This document shows, one piece after another, positions 25,025 through 33,176 of a stretch of 60,384 nt of DNA. This stretch comes from Runella aurantiaca (lineage in GTDB: Bacteria > Bacteroidota > Bacteroidia > Cytophagales > Spirosomataceae), in contig NZ_QPIW01000040.1 of NCBI RefSeq assembly GCF_003339505.1, forward strand, positions 1 to 60,384. The letters are read 5' to 3'. A model generated the notes under the pieces. The model was not told the origin of the DNA. It made no database searches and saw only the letters and a list, made by a program, of their open reading frames with translations. A program made the position numbers and the translations under genes. The number at the start of each line of letters is the position of its first letter. Position 1 is the first letter of the stretch.

Positions 25025-25355
25025 TGGCCGTTCAGAGTCAAAACGGGTAAAAAAGCGGCGTTTTGGAGAAAAAAATCAATTTTTTTTGTAAAAAAATACG
25101 TTTCAGTAACTCGGGTTACCTCATGAAACAGACTCTATACCGACAATAATTGTGCTGTTACCCGTAAGCTATCGTTAGTAGCTAAACTTGTACAACAGTG
25201 TAAATGTATGATATAAACCTGGTTAACTTACTTGAATTTGCCAAGAGCAAAGCAAAGCCCCAATTTTATTATCACCGGGATACAGTGGTTATAGAGCGTA
25301 CCAGCCTGTTTCCGATAGTAGCCGCTACTTTTGCGCCTGATGTATAATACATTCA
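25025..25355. other. Gap downstream of the second Crp/Fnr gene
   Basis: No intact gene is seen. The first ~80 bp are T/A-rich; the remainder has short open frames broken by stops. A stretch from about 25206 reads as a short plus-strand peptide (MYDINLVNLLEFAKS) without recognisable homology. It is probably decayed sequence continuous with the pseudogene that follows. Confidence 0.4.
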
Positions 25356-25904
25356 CCTTTACACCGTGCAGCTTATCTCGCCAGCTTTGCTTTCATTAAT
25401 CACATGGCTATCAAGATTGCCAAAGCAATGGGGGCGTATGTCGTTGCTTTTACCACATCAGAACCAAATTTTGCAGAAGTCAAACGCCTTGTAGCCAATG
25501 AAGTCGTGTTGTCAAAAGACTAAGAGCAAATGGCGGCGTACCGAGGGAAACTTCACTTCATTCATGATGCCGTGTCTAGCTGAACATAATATCAATAATT
25601 ATTTGAACTTGCTTCGTGTAGACGGTTTGCGGGCGCTTGTTGGCGCTCCTGAGCACCCATTTGCCCATCGTAGCTTTCAGTCTGATTATGGGGTGTAAGT
25701 GCTTTGCTGGTTCTATGATTGGCGATATTGCTGAGACCCAGGAAATGTTGAACTTCTGCGGTGAGCATAACATTGTCGCAGACATTGAAATGATTGAAAT
25801 ACAACAGATCAACAAAGCGTACGAACCGGTAGTTGAAAGGCGATGTGAAGTATCGCTTTGTGATAGATATGGCGTCATTAAATGCGAACGAAAATCGACG
25901 TTGA
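25356..25904 (+). pseudogene. Decayed NAD(P)-dependent (cinnamyl-type) alcohol dehydrogenase, C-terminal half
   Basis: Reading across frames recovers ordered pieces of a YahK/CAD-type zinc alcohol dehydrogenase: HMAIKIAKAMGAYVVAFTTS (about 25400), then VKRLVANEVVLSKD and a stop, then KLHFIHDAV and a stop, then EHNINNYLNLLRVDGLRALV with GAPEHP, then CFAGSMIGDIAETQEMLNFC and GEHNIVADIEMIEIQQINKA, then YRFVIDMASLNAN. At least two in-frame stops and three frame changes are needed. The N-terminal catalytic domain is missing or unrecognisable and the Rossmann glycine motif is degraded. Clearly inactive. Confidence 0.85.
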
Positions 25905-26013
25905 CTTAGTGAAGCGAGATAGCACAACCTTCGATGAGATGCAATTACTTCGAAGGTTAGGCTTTTATTGGCCAGCAAGATTTTCTTTATCAGCCAATAA
26001 TGTTTTTAAGCCG

Positions 26014-26172
26014 ATGGTGTACGCAGGCATAGGGGAGAAAGACAGCGGCATGGTTTATTTACAAAAAGCGGCCGATTTGGACGTTATTCATTCTGATGTC
26101 TCAGTAAACCCTTCATTCAAAATCTGCCAAAAACACTCCATTTTCAGGATGTTATTAGCAAGTTTGACTTAA
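26014..26172 (+). pseudogene. C-terminal remnant of a TPR protein
   Basis: The frame ending at 26172 contains VYAGIGEKDSGMVYLQKAAD followed by VSVNPSFKICQKHSIFRMLL. This matches the ending of TPR proteins of the transcriptional regulator/cyclase type, where a GEKDKAxxxLEKA repeat is followed by DPxFDPLRSDPRFxxLL. Nothing upstream belongs to such a protein; the frame opens inside the dead alcohol dehydrogenase. This is a fragment joined by rearrangement, adding to the decayed character of 25.0-26.2 kb. Confidence 0.55.
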
Positions 26173-26852
26173 TGGAATCTAAATCTCTGCCTCAATAAAT
26201 CTGAAACTGACCGCCATATTCTTCATCTCATTGCTGGCTTTTTATTTTCGGTTAAGTATTCATTTTTGCTCTTCAAAAAGACTATTGGGATAATAAACTA
26301 AGTTTTTGGAACAATAAACTAAGTCTGGAACGATAGACTAACAAATTGCGCAAATAGACCAACATCATCAAAGTGCGGCTCTTTACTTTTGTCAAGGCAA
26401 TGCCCTAACGGCTATTCTCTAAACCTATAAACCAAAATTAGATGAAAGCTCTTTACTGTTTTGGCAGGTGCTCACCTGTGCTTATCACTCCCATGACTTC
26501 TTGATTCGGTGCTCGAAATGCCAGCCCTCGGCTGCTTTTACGGGAGCGTTTTCACGCTTGGGACGTCTCACTTTTTACACGTTTATAATTACACTTTACC
26601 CTACTTTTTTTTAACACGCGTTTCGTATGAAAAACTCTCTTTTATTTTCCCAATCTGATCTATTTATAAAGGTCTTTTCCCCCACTGTTTTAGATTCAAT
26701 AAGAAAATTCTTCTCCCTCTGCCTAATGATCTGTAGAAAGTTGGGCCGAAGTCCCTAAAGTCAACGCTGGCGATGCACCGGCCTCGATCGCGCATCAGCC
26801 TAACTCTTTTGATTTTTCCTTTTATTTTTCAACATTTTAAATCCCTACTACA
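26173..26852. other. 680-bp gene-free leader region before the lipoprotein gene
   Basis: No supported gene. The left part has four imperfect tandem repeats (listed separately, 26286-26363). A short perfect palindrome, CAGGTGCTCACCTG, lies near 26466-26479. The segment 26450-26560 is more GC-rich than its surroundings, and the last 150 bp before the ATG at 26853 are pyrimidine-rich. A long untranslated leader is possible but no promoter is convincing. Confidence 0.4.
26286..26363 (+). repeat. Four tandem imperfect ~20-bp direct repeats
   Basis: Units start at 26286, 26307, 26326 and 26347 (periods 21, 19 and 21): TGGGATAATAAACTAAG, TGGAACAATAAACTAAG, TGGAACGATAGACTAAC and TGCGCAAATAGACCAAC. 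Two-helical-turn spacing on one face of DNA is typical of direct-repeat regulator sites such as LytTR/AgrA type. No such regulator is in the window. Confidence 0.6.
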
Positions 26853-27404
26853 ATGAAAAGCTCAAAAATTTTGACACGGTTGATTCTATTACCATTGGGA
26901 GTATTTGCCACTCTGATCAGTTGTACCAACGAAAGCCTCACCCCATCCCCCGATGCACGGCAACAAGACAAAAACGCTACTGCCATGGCCTCCAGGAGGG
27001 TGGGCATTGTTCACCATGTTTCTGCCGGTGGGCCCGATATTGATACCCCTAATTATGGTCCAGGTGCTGATGCAAATTATTCGCTGGTAGCTAATATGAT
27101 GGCTGATGGAAGTGTAAATGGTCAGTACTCCGACCGGTTTTCCCAGGAACATGGCGGTGGTGGATTTCATGCTACCATTGATTGCATGACCATTGTCGAC
27201 AATGTAGCATGGCTGAGTGGTGTCATTACCTCAGGTAATAGTGATGGCACTGATTTGACCGGAAGACGTGTACTTACGAAAGTTGTGGATAATGGGAAAA
27301 AAGATGATCAGATCAGTTTTTCTTATTACACTAATACTCCGTGTAGCGCAAAACCTAGCTCGATGGCGCTTTTCCCGACTAGAGGACAGGTCACGGTATG
27401 GTAG
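26853..27404 (+). CDS. Hypothetical lipoprotein
   Basis: A 183-residue protein with an N-terminal hydrophobic stretch and lipobox TLISC (Cys24), so it is probably anchored to the periplasmic or outer-membrane face. The mature part begins with a flexible, charged linker and then has VGIVHHVSAGGPDIDTPNYGPGADANYSLVAN, GGGGFHATIDCMTIVDNVAWLSGVITSGN and a C-terminal ALFPTRGQVTVW. The pattern HxxxDCMxIxxNxAWxSGVIT(S/T)G is shared with small post-translational-type beta-sandwich proteins of unknown function in Bacteroidota. No catalytic role can be assigned. It stands alone between a long leader and a strong terminator. Confidence 0.75.
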   Translation: MKSSKILTRLILLPLGVFATLISCTNESLTPSPDARQQDKNATAMASRRVGIVHHVSAGGPDIDTPNYGPGADANYSLVANMMADGSVNGQYSDRFSQEHGGGGFHATIDCMTIVDNVAWLSGVITSGNSDGTDLTGRRVLTKVVDNGKKDDQISFSYYTNTPCSAKPSSMALFPTRGQVTVW

Positions 27405-27432
27405 GTAGTCCGACTTGCTTAAATAAGTCAAT

Positions 27433-27482
27433 AAAAAAATCTGGCGCTTTGGTAGTTAATACCAAAGCGCCAGATTTTTTTA
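27433..27482. terminator. Strong bidirectional intrinsic terminator
   Basis: A near-ideal hairpin: A-run, TCTGGCGCTTTGGTA, 5-nt loop GTTAA, TACCAAAGCGCCAGA, then T7. The stem is 15 bp of perfect pairing (longer counting the A/T tails). It lies 28 bp after the lipoprotein stop and would work on both strands. Confidence 0.92.
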
Positions 27483-27711
27483 TTAGGTCAAGTACATTTA
27501 ATTCAACATTCTGCTTCAGGGAATAATAACTGTTTCCTTCTATGCTCGTGCTTAACTTATGCCTCTTACTCTAAATAGTGCTACCCAGAATTCTTGCCTA
27601 TATACAAACCCGCTAACAAACGTGAGTTATGGATAATTATACCGGTCTATTGGGCTTCGTTTTTCGCCAGTGAACATAGGAATAAATGTTGTTTTATGCT
27701 ACAAAAAGGCA

Positions 27712-28893
27712 TTAAAAAATGCCGCCACCCCAATACCATTCCTGAAAATCGGAATTGGTGAAGTGCCGGCCCACTAGGCGGCTATGGGGCAGTTCGAGGT
27801 CGTCGGAACGATAGTTCAATGTTTTGAGGTCTGGATAAGAAGGCGTTTCTTTGACTTCAATGGCCGTTTCTTTGTTCAGAATAAAATCGATTTCCTGTCC
27901 TGATTTTTTTTGGTAGTACGCCACTTCCCCCAGCCTCAGTAATTGTAAGGCTACGGCATTTTCAAAAACTTGCCCGCTGCTTACTTGGGCCAGTATTTGC
28001 AACATACCCGTATCGGCAATGTACACCTTGCGTTGGGCCGCAATTTCCTTGTCTTTGTTTTTGGTAAAGGACGGAATCAGGTGAATAAAGTAGGTGTATT
28101 CAAACAAAGCCATGTATTCGGTAAGTTTGTTACGATTAATCCCCGAAATACTGCTCAATTTACTGACGTCCAAGCGGCTGCCCGTGCGTGAGGCCAGCAG
28201 CTGGCAAAGTTTATACAAATCATTGCTCACCCGAAAATCAGATAATAGTTTGATGTCGAGTTCAATGTAAGCATTGATGATGTCTTTGAGAAAAGCGGTT
28301 TTATCGTCGGCCGTTTCGGCCAAAACGACTTCTGGAAAGCCTCCAAACCTCAAATAGGTTTCGTATTCTTGTCGGAAAATTTGATAAATGGGTTCCGAAA
28401 ATGGTTTTTGGGCGGTATGCTCAAACTGCGAACGTGCAAATCCCCGAAATTGTAAGAACTCATCAAAACCGAGGGGGAACATCTCAAAAATACGTTTGCG
28501 TCCAGCCAGACTTTCTGTAAAGTGATTCTTTAGGTAATAAGAACTCGAACCCGTTAGAATAAACTTAATGGCGTAGGTATCGTAAAGGTACTTAATGACG
28601 CTCGGCGAGTTGGGCACCAATTGAATCTCATCTAGGGCCAACACTGCGGGTTGATTGAGGGCCAACCCCAACGCCTCCAAACCTGCTTCGATGGCTTGGT
28701 AGCTGTTTTGGCTAAACAAAATACGGTTGTCTATCTTCTCAAAGTCTAAATACAGCTTATTGGGGTGGGCGGTTTTAGCCAGTAAAAATTTCAAAGCGGT
28801 AGTTTTTCCCACCCTTCTCATGCCCGTAATGACCGTAGCCTGTGGTTTGGCTAGGTGTCCCTCTAACTCGCTGAATAATGCTCTTTGTATCAT
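27712..28893 (-). CDS. AAA+ ATPase with DUF4143 domain
   Basis: A 393-residue protein of the AAA_14/DUF4143 family. Walker A is GMRRVGKTT (24-32), Walker B is VLALDEIQ near residue 87, sensor-like LTGSSSYYL follows near 117, then ESLAGRKRIFEMFPLGFDEFL. The C-terminal DUF4143 domain includes LDVSKLSSISGINRNKLTEYMALFE, YIADTGMLQIL and the nuclease-fold motif EIDFILN...AIEVK, with Asp and Glu-x-Lys placed as in PD-(D/E)xK enzymes. These proteins are common near mobile DNA; their role is unknown. The gene is alone, with the terminator beyond its 3' side and the partition region on its 5' side. Confidence 0.9.
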   Translation of the reverse strand: MIQRALFSELEGHLAKPQATVITGMRRVGKTTALKFLLAKTAHPNKLYLDFEKIDNRILFSQNSYQAIEAGLEALGLALNQPAVLALDEIQLVPNSPSVIKYLYDTYAIKFILTGSSSYYLKNHFTESLAGRKRIFEMFPLGFDEFLQFRGFARSQFEHTAQKPFSEPIYQIFRQEYETYLRFGGFPEVVLAETADDKTAFLKDIINAYIELDIKLLSDFRVSNDLYKLCQLLASRTGSRLDVSKLSSISGINRNKLTEYMALFEYTYFIHLIPSFTKNKDKEIAAQRKVYIADTGMLQILAQVSSGQVFENAVALQLLRLGEVAYYQKKSGQEIDFILNKETAIEVKETPSYPDLKTLNYRSDDLELPHSRLVGRHFTNSDFQEWYWGGGIF

Positions 28894-29445
28894 AAATACT
28901 AACTATATGCACAAATATAATGCAAAAAGTATTACTATTGAAAAGAAGTTTCCTTAATATTTTTCATATTTTGAGGGTATATATCAATATCTTCTCTCAA
29001 AGTTCTTTTAATTTTACGTTATTTTTTTTACCTGATTCCAATTCGTACTGTAGTGTTTAAATAACTATAACCCAACTCATTGCTTAAATTGCAACAGATT
29101 TGGGGGACTATAATAGGCTTCGATTATACTAAAAGTATAGGTTCTTCATTCAAAAATTCTACTTCCATAATTTCAACCAATGCCTGTTTAGAGATTCAGT
29201 GAAACAAGCTCCTTTATGTTTATACAAAACAGCATTCTGATGGATATTTCTACAAATAAGTGACTTTATGTCTAACGTACTAAATGGATTATGGCAAATC
29301 AATAGCGGCTACTGTTAACATGAATGATTTATAAACAATGTACTATAATAACGAAATAAAAACGTTATAAAACCAAAAGAAATTAATTTAAGATATTGCA
29401 TTTTTTACATAATTACATATTTCCATAATTACATTAATATGGTTT
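28894..29445. other. AT-rich gap before parA
   Basis: No gene is seen. The first part is the divergent leader of the AAA gene. The last 50 bp (29401-29445) carry ACATAATTACAT-type motifs repeated elsewhere around the replicon. The middle is AT-rich without obvious repeats. Confidence 0.45.
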
Positions 29446-29468
29446 TACATAATTATGTATTACTTTTG
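29446..29468 (+). promoter_or_regulatory. parA promoter with embedded palindrome
   Basis: TACATAATTATGTA (29446-29459) is a perfect 14-bp palindrome sitting directly before the -7 box TACTTTTG (29461-29468), with TTTT as a possible -33. Similar ACATAA/ATGTAA motifs cluster after parA and after the partner gene. This is the expected site for autoregulation by the ParA partner. Confidence 0.6.
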
Positions 29469-29492
29469 GAAGTAAAACACTACGATTAATAC

Positions 29493-30092
29493 ATGAAAAT
29501 CATTACCATAGCCCACCAAAAAGGAGGCGTAGGCAAAACTACCATCGCCCTTAACCTTGGATATTGTTTACAGAATTCCGTTCGGGTAGCCATACTAGAC
29601 AGCGACCCGCAAGGAAGCATAGCAGGATTAGGTGAGTTGGTCGGATTAAAGGGGATTGACCTTTTACCGATTGATGAGATTGCCAAAGCGAGCAAAAGCT
29701 ACGATGTTGCCATAATTGATACACCACCATATTTGAGCAGTAAGCTGCCTGAGTTTTTTCAACTATCCGATTTCGTTTTGGTCCCCACCAAAGCAGGTGT
29801 CTTGGATGTCATGGCAATCAAAGCTACGATTGCTTTACTTAAACAGGCCCAGACAAAACGAACCAACCTAAAGGCAGCTATTGTGCTGAATATGATTCAA
29901 CATCGCACCAGCTTAACGGATGACATTAAACAGCTTCTCGAACAGTATGAAATGCCCATCTTAGACACGATGATTTCGCAGAGAGTTAGCTACGCTCGTT
30001 CACCGATTACTGGCGGTGTCTTTGAAACAGAAGATGATAAAGCCCAACAGGAGATATTTAACCTAACAAAAGAAATTTTGGAGTATCTTTAA
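29493..30092 (+). CDS. parA: ParA family partition ATPase
   Basis: A 199-residue small (type Ib) ParA. The deviant Walker A is KGGVGKTT (10-17) with the signature lysine, DSDPQGS follows at about 39-45, IIDTPPY at about 72-78, and the later VLNMIQ and SQRVSYARS motifs are typical. There is no N-terminal HTH, so its own repression must be done by the partner protein. It drives plasmid segregation by nucleoid binding. The partner gene follows 54 bp later and the origin 430 bp after that, marking this as a complete low-copy plasmid maintenance region. Confidence 0.93.
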   Translation: MKIITIAHQKGGVGKTTIALNLGYCLQNSVRVAILDSDPQGSIAGLGELVGLKGIDLLPIDEIAKASKSYDVAIIDTPPYLSSKLPEFFQLSDFVLVPTKAGVLDVMAIKATIALLKQAQTKRTNLKAAIVLNMIQHRTSLTDDIKQLLEQYEMPILDTMISQRVSYARSPITGGVFETEDDKAQQEIFNLTKEILEYL

Positions 30093-30133
30093 TATTTTAC
30101 ATAAAACCATAATTACATAAATATGTAATACCA
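30093..30133. repeat. ACATAA/ATGTAA motif cluster between parA and its partner
   Basis: TTTTACATAAAACCATAA, then TTACATAAATATGTAA and TACCATAAAC follow each other in 41 bp. The same words occur at 29401-29466, 30446-30512 and 32427-32464. They are candidate partner-protein binding sites (centromere/operator). Confidence 0.5.
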
Positions 30134-30146
30134 TAAACACACAAGT

Positions 30147-30428
30147 ATGAAAAAGGATAATTTCAAAAATCAGTTGGCAACGTTGGGGGGTAAACTAAAA
30201 GACAAAGAAGACAATACTCCTTTACAGGAGATAACGCCAATACAGGACCGAAGCAAATCTGAACCTGACAAGACTCCCAAAGTAGCCGAGACTAAATTTA
30301 CGGTTCATATTCCTACGGAATTAATGGATACCATAAAAGAGCTGGGCTTTAAGAAAAAGAAAAAGATAAAGGCCCTTTTTGTAGAAGCCTTGGAAGAATA
30401 CACCCAAAAGCACAAGCTAAGTGAATAA
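30147..30428 (+). CDS. parB: Small ParB-like centromere-binding protein
   Basis: A 93-residue protein directly after parA. The N-terminal half is charged and probably disordered (KDNFKNQLATLGGKLKDKED). The C-terminal half fits a ribbon-helix-helix fold: strand ETKFTVHIP, helix TELMDTIKELGF, turn KKKKKIK, helix ALFVEALEEYTQKHKL. RHH partners are normal for small ParA proteins and bind direct repeats near the par operon. The sequence is too short for the larger ParB HTH family. The symbol is by role and position. Confidence 0.78.
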   Translation: MKKDNFKNQLATLGGKLKDKEDNTPLQEITPIQDRSKSEPDKTPKVAETKFTVHIPTELMDTIKELGFKKKKKIKALFVEALEEYTQKHKLSE

Positions 30429-30445
30429 TTATTCAATCACACCCG

Positions 30446-30512
30446 TAATCATGTAAATACATAATGCCATAAATACATAAATCTGGTATTACATCAATTT
30501 TTATGTAAAATT
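30446..30512. repeat. ACATAA/ATGTAA motif cluster after the par operon
   Basis: Words in order are ATGTAAATACATAA, CCATAAATACATAA, GTATTACATCAA and TTTTTATGTAAAA. They resemble the parA operator palindrome and lie between the partner gene and the first iteron. Confidence 0.5.
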
Positions 30513-30527
30513 AACGACTGGCGTTAT

Positions 30528-30951
30528 TATCACCATTACTACGATTTTTTGCGGCGAACTATCACCATTACTACGAAACTGGGTTTTGCGGAAATTTTAA
30601 AAACAGATGTAAGTTTCATGTAAAAACTCTTTTTTCTCCCTTTTTGAAAAAAATAAAAAAACAACTGTTTCTGTGTTGTTTTAAATAATGTATAAATAAC
30701 AATATGTAATACTTTCGGCCCTCGTAACCTTCTGATTTACAGAGTTATATAAAATCTATTATCACCATTACTACGTTAACTATCACCATTACTACGAAAT
30801 ATCAAAATCTATTATCACCATTACTACGTTAACTATCACCATTACTACGAAATATTATCACCATTACTACGAAAATAAAGTTATCCACAAAAGTGGAATG
30901 TGGATAACTTTTCAGGTGAATAATTATAAGTGAACTATCACCATTACTACG
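30528..30951 (+). repeat. Iteron array of a plasmid replication origin (8 copies)
   Basis: The 16-mer TATCACCATTACTACG occurs eight times, identical and all on the plus strand, starting at 30528, 30560, 30760, 30781, 30813, 30834, 30856 and 30936. Within the central group spacing is 21-22 bp (two helical turns) with one 32-bp step. Copies alternate between an ATT-type and an AAC-type left flank. An AT-rich stretch (about 30640-30720) between copies 2 and 3 is a candidate unwinding region. The array lies directly upstream of rep, as in other Rep_3-type iteron plasmids. Confidence 0.95.
30880..30908. promoter_or_regulatory. Inverted pair of consensus DnaA boxes
   Basis: TTATCCACA (30881-30889) and TGTGGATAA (30899-30907) are both perfect DnaA boxes in opposite orientation, 9 bp apart, forming a dyad between iterons 7 and 8. 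Loading of host DnaA at the plasmid origin is the natural reading. Confidence 0.93.
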
Positions 30952-30980
30952 AAAAAAATAACTAACCATAAAATATCACA

Positions 30981-31020
30981 GAATAACTATCACTTGATTT
31001 TATATTAGTGATAGTTATTC
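30981..31020. promoter_or_regulatory. Operator palindrome of the rep gene
   Basis: GAATAACTATCACT (30981-30994) and its exact reverse complement AGTGATAGTTATTC (31007-31020) flank a 12-bp AT spacer. The arms contain AACTATCAC, the same as the left half of the AAC-flanked iterons. Rep dimers of this family bind such an inverted repeat to repress their own gene, while monomers bind the iterons. A weak -7 box TTAATTTG follows at 31021-31028. Confidence 0.85.
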
Positions 31021-31057
31021 TTAATTTGCATCGTTATACATTAATAAATAATATGTT

Positions 31058-32422
31058 ATGTCAAAAAAAATCAGGAAAGAGTATGTCAAAGAAGACGTTA
31101 GATTTATTAAAAAAGCCAATGAATTAGTAGAGGCAAGATACAAGTTTGATATTTGGGAAACACGAATCTTCGCCATTACTTTATCAATGATACATTCTTC
31201 CGATGCCGATTTCAAAGAGTATAAAATCAATGTGGGACAAGTAATTGATGAATTTGGATTGAGTAAGGGAGGGGAGATTTATCAATTTTTAAGAGAAGCA
31301 GCCCTTGGACTCCAAAAGAAAATCATTGCCATACAGAGCGAAAGAGATGGTTTTAAAACCGAGCTTACCATTCCACTATTTACAGGTATTGAAAGAGTGA
31401 TTGATGAAAGAGCTAAAAAAGATACGGAGAAAAGCATTTGGGTGACATTTGAACCGCGACTAAAACCTTTTTTATTGGAGCTCAAAGCCAGATACCTGAT
31501 ATACGATATTAGGAGCATACTTTCAATAAAAAGCGTTCACTCGATACGGATTTATGAGTTGTTGAAGCAATACGAGAAAATAGGCAGCCGTACGTTTGAT
31601 ATTGATGAGCTGAAATTAATCTTAGGAATTGCCGCTGATGAATACGCTTTGTATGGTCACTTCAAAGACAAAGTAATTCTAAAAGCCCAGGAAGATTTGA
31701 ATGCAAACCGAGACACCGACATTAAATTTTCATTTGAAGAAATAAAGCAAGGTAGGAAGGTTGTAAAGATAAAGTTCAATATACTTACACATTTGCCAGA
31801 AAGAAAGCAACTGCCCGAGCTGCCCTTGTTTTCGACCGAAAAAGGAACGGCTCTGAATGAGCTTTCAATCTTAACAGCTGATTTAATCCCTGACCAGACA
31901 TTGCAGCAGTGGTTGTCAAAATATACATACGATGACGTAAAAACGGGAATTGTTTATACACTCAATAGAATAAAAGCAGGCGAGAAAATTAAAAATATTC
32001 CTGCATACATGGCAAAGATGATTTCGACAAAAGGAGTAATAGACCCTATTGAAGTAAAGCGGCAAAACCGAACTAAAATAGCAGCGCAACAACAAGAAAA
32101 GGCAAATGAAAGAGTGGCATTGGAGAACGAGCTGGAAAATCTTAGAATTGACCACTATGAAAAGCAAAAGTTGATAGTTGCGGAGATTTTTGAGCAAACA
32201 CCTGAAACACGCCAACAAATCATTGAAGGGTTAAAGTACAGCAGAGATTGGGATAGAAAGAAAGACGATGCAGAAAATCTTAACAGAGAGCATGTTCAAA
32301 CCCTTATTTTCATGAAAGCCATGCAAAAATTCCCCGAGCGATTTTCTGTTGTCAATAAAGACTTTGAGCTAAAAGAAGCGGAATTAAAGTCCAAATTAAG
32401 GCTTATAGGGTGGCTGGGCTAG
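31058..32422 (+). CDS. rep: Replication initiation protein, Rep_3 (RepB) superfamily
   Basis: A 454-residue initiator. The N-terminal winged helix has the Rep_3 pattern: KKANELVEARYKFDIWETRIFAITLSMI, then KEYKINVGQVIDEFGL, WVTFEPRLKPFLLELKARYLIYDI and SVHSIRIYELLKQYEKIGSRTF. The second winged helix runs through GHFKDKVILKAQEDLNANRDTDIKFSFEEIKQGRKVVKIKF. The last ~190 residues are an extra helical region rich in Glu/Lys with heptad-like spacing, not needed in smaller members. It binds the upstream iterons and the 30981-31020 operator. The perfect iterons argue that the replicon is under active selection. Confidence 0.93.
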   Translation: MSKKIRKEYVKEDVRFIKKANELVEARYKFDIWETRIFAITLSMIHSSDADFKEYKINVGQVIDEFGLSKGGEIYQFLREAALGLQKKIIAIQSERDGFKTELTIPLFTGIERVIDERAKKDTEKSIWVTFEPRLKPFLLELKARYLIYDIRSILSIKSVHSIRIYELLKQYEKIGSRTFDIDELKLILGIAADEYALYGHFKDKVILKAQEDLNANRDTDIKFSFEEIKQGRKVVKIKFNILTHLPERKQLPELPLFSTEKGTALNELSILTADLIPDQTLQQWLSKYTYDDVKTGIVYTLNRIKAGEKIKNIPAYMAKMISTKGVIDPIEVKRQNRTKIAAQQQEKANERVALENELENLRIDHYEKQKLIVAEIFEQTPETRQQIIEGLKYSRDWDRKKDDAENLNREHVQTLIFMKAMQKFPERFSVVNKDFELKEAELKSKLRLIGWLG

Positions 32423-32426
32423 GTTT

Positions 32427-32464
32427 TACATATTTATGGCTTTATGTAAAGCCATAAATATGTA
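32427..32464. repeat. Perfect 18-bp inverted repeat directly after rep
   Basis: TACATATTTATGGCTTTA (32427-32444) and its exact reverse complement (32447-32464) are separated by 2 nt, 5 bp after the rep stop. The arms contain the TACATA and CCATAAATATGTA words of the par region. There is no T-run. It may be a transcription end for rep, or an additional partition-type site. Confidence 0.7.
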
Positions 32465-33120
32465 TTAAATGAAAGCTATCCCCAAAACACCCACCAGGGT
32501 TTCTGCTGATTTTTCAGGAGAAGATTGAATGATTTTTGGCAGCTGTCAATTTTGTATTAAGAAGTTTATGAAATGTTGGTTGGATGGGAGCTTCAAAAAT
32601 TTCTACCTAAATACCCTCGGCCTGCAACACAATCAAATCTGAATCTGCGCAAGGATACCCAAATAAATAAAAGTCTAACTCAGTTTGCTTGCTATTAAAC
32701 GTAGGTTTTGTTTCTACAATATTTGAAAACATACAGCAACAGTCACTCAATTTTTTACGACATTTAAAAGCAGATAAAACGGCCTATTTTTGATAGCTAC
32801 CTTGGTAATTCAAATGAGCGTAAATTTCAAAATCAAAATTTTTTAATAGAGTAACACAGCCATTATTTGGAGATTTACGATGTCGTATACACCATATAGT
32901 AAGGCACTAGGGCTATACTCTGGGTTTATTATTCCTCCTGTGCTTTTAAGCGAATTTGGCACTTTTGGTAAAAAATCAATCAAAAGGATGTTTTAACTCA
33001 TATTTTTTTATCCCGTATATTCCTAATTTGGGATAAAATTTAAAGTAGAAAAAAGCCCACCACATTCCACTTTTCAAAACTGTGGGAAAGATGTGATGCA
33101 TCTCTAGAGTCATATAATAC
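32465..33120. other. 650-bp gap between rep and the metalloprotease gene
   Basis: No recognised gene. On the minus strand one stretch (about 32612-32776) stays open for some 55 codons (containing CCMFSNIVETKPTFNSKQTE) but shows no start signal or recognisable family. The rest is AT-rich with frequent stops in all frames. Confidence 0.4.
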
Positions 33121-33148
33121 TTGGGGACAACCAAGCAAATTACCTTTG
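33121..33148 (+). promoter_or_regulatory. Promoter of the metalloprotease gene
   Basis: TTGG (33121) and a perfect -7 box TACCTTTG (33141-33148) with a 17-bp spacer. Transcription would begin about 33155, within the first in-frame ATG (33153), which supports the downstream start at 33177. Confidence 0.6.
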
Positions 33149-33176
33149 ACAAATGCGTGCTGAAAAAATAATGTCC

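Noticed and set aside
30528-30951. CRISPR array
   Set aside because: Repeats are 16 bp with mostly 5-16 bp between them and sit beside rep; this is an iteron origin. No cas genes.
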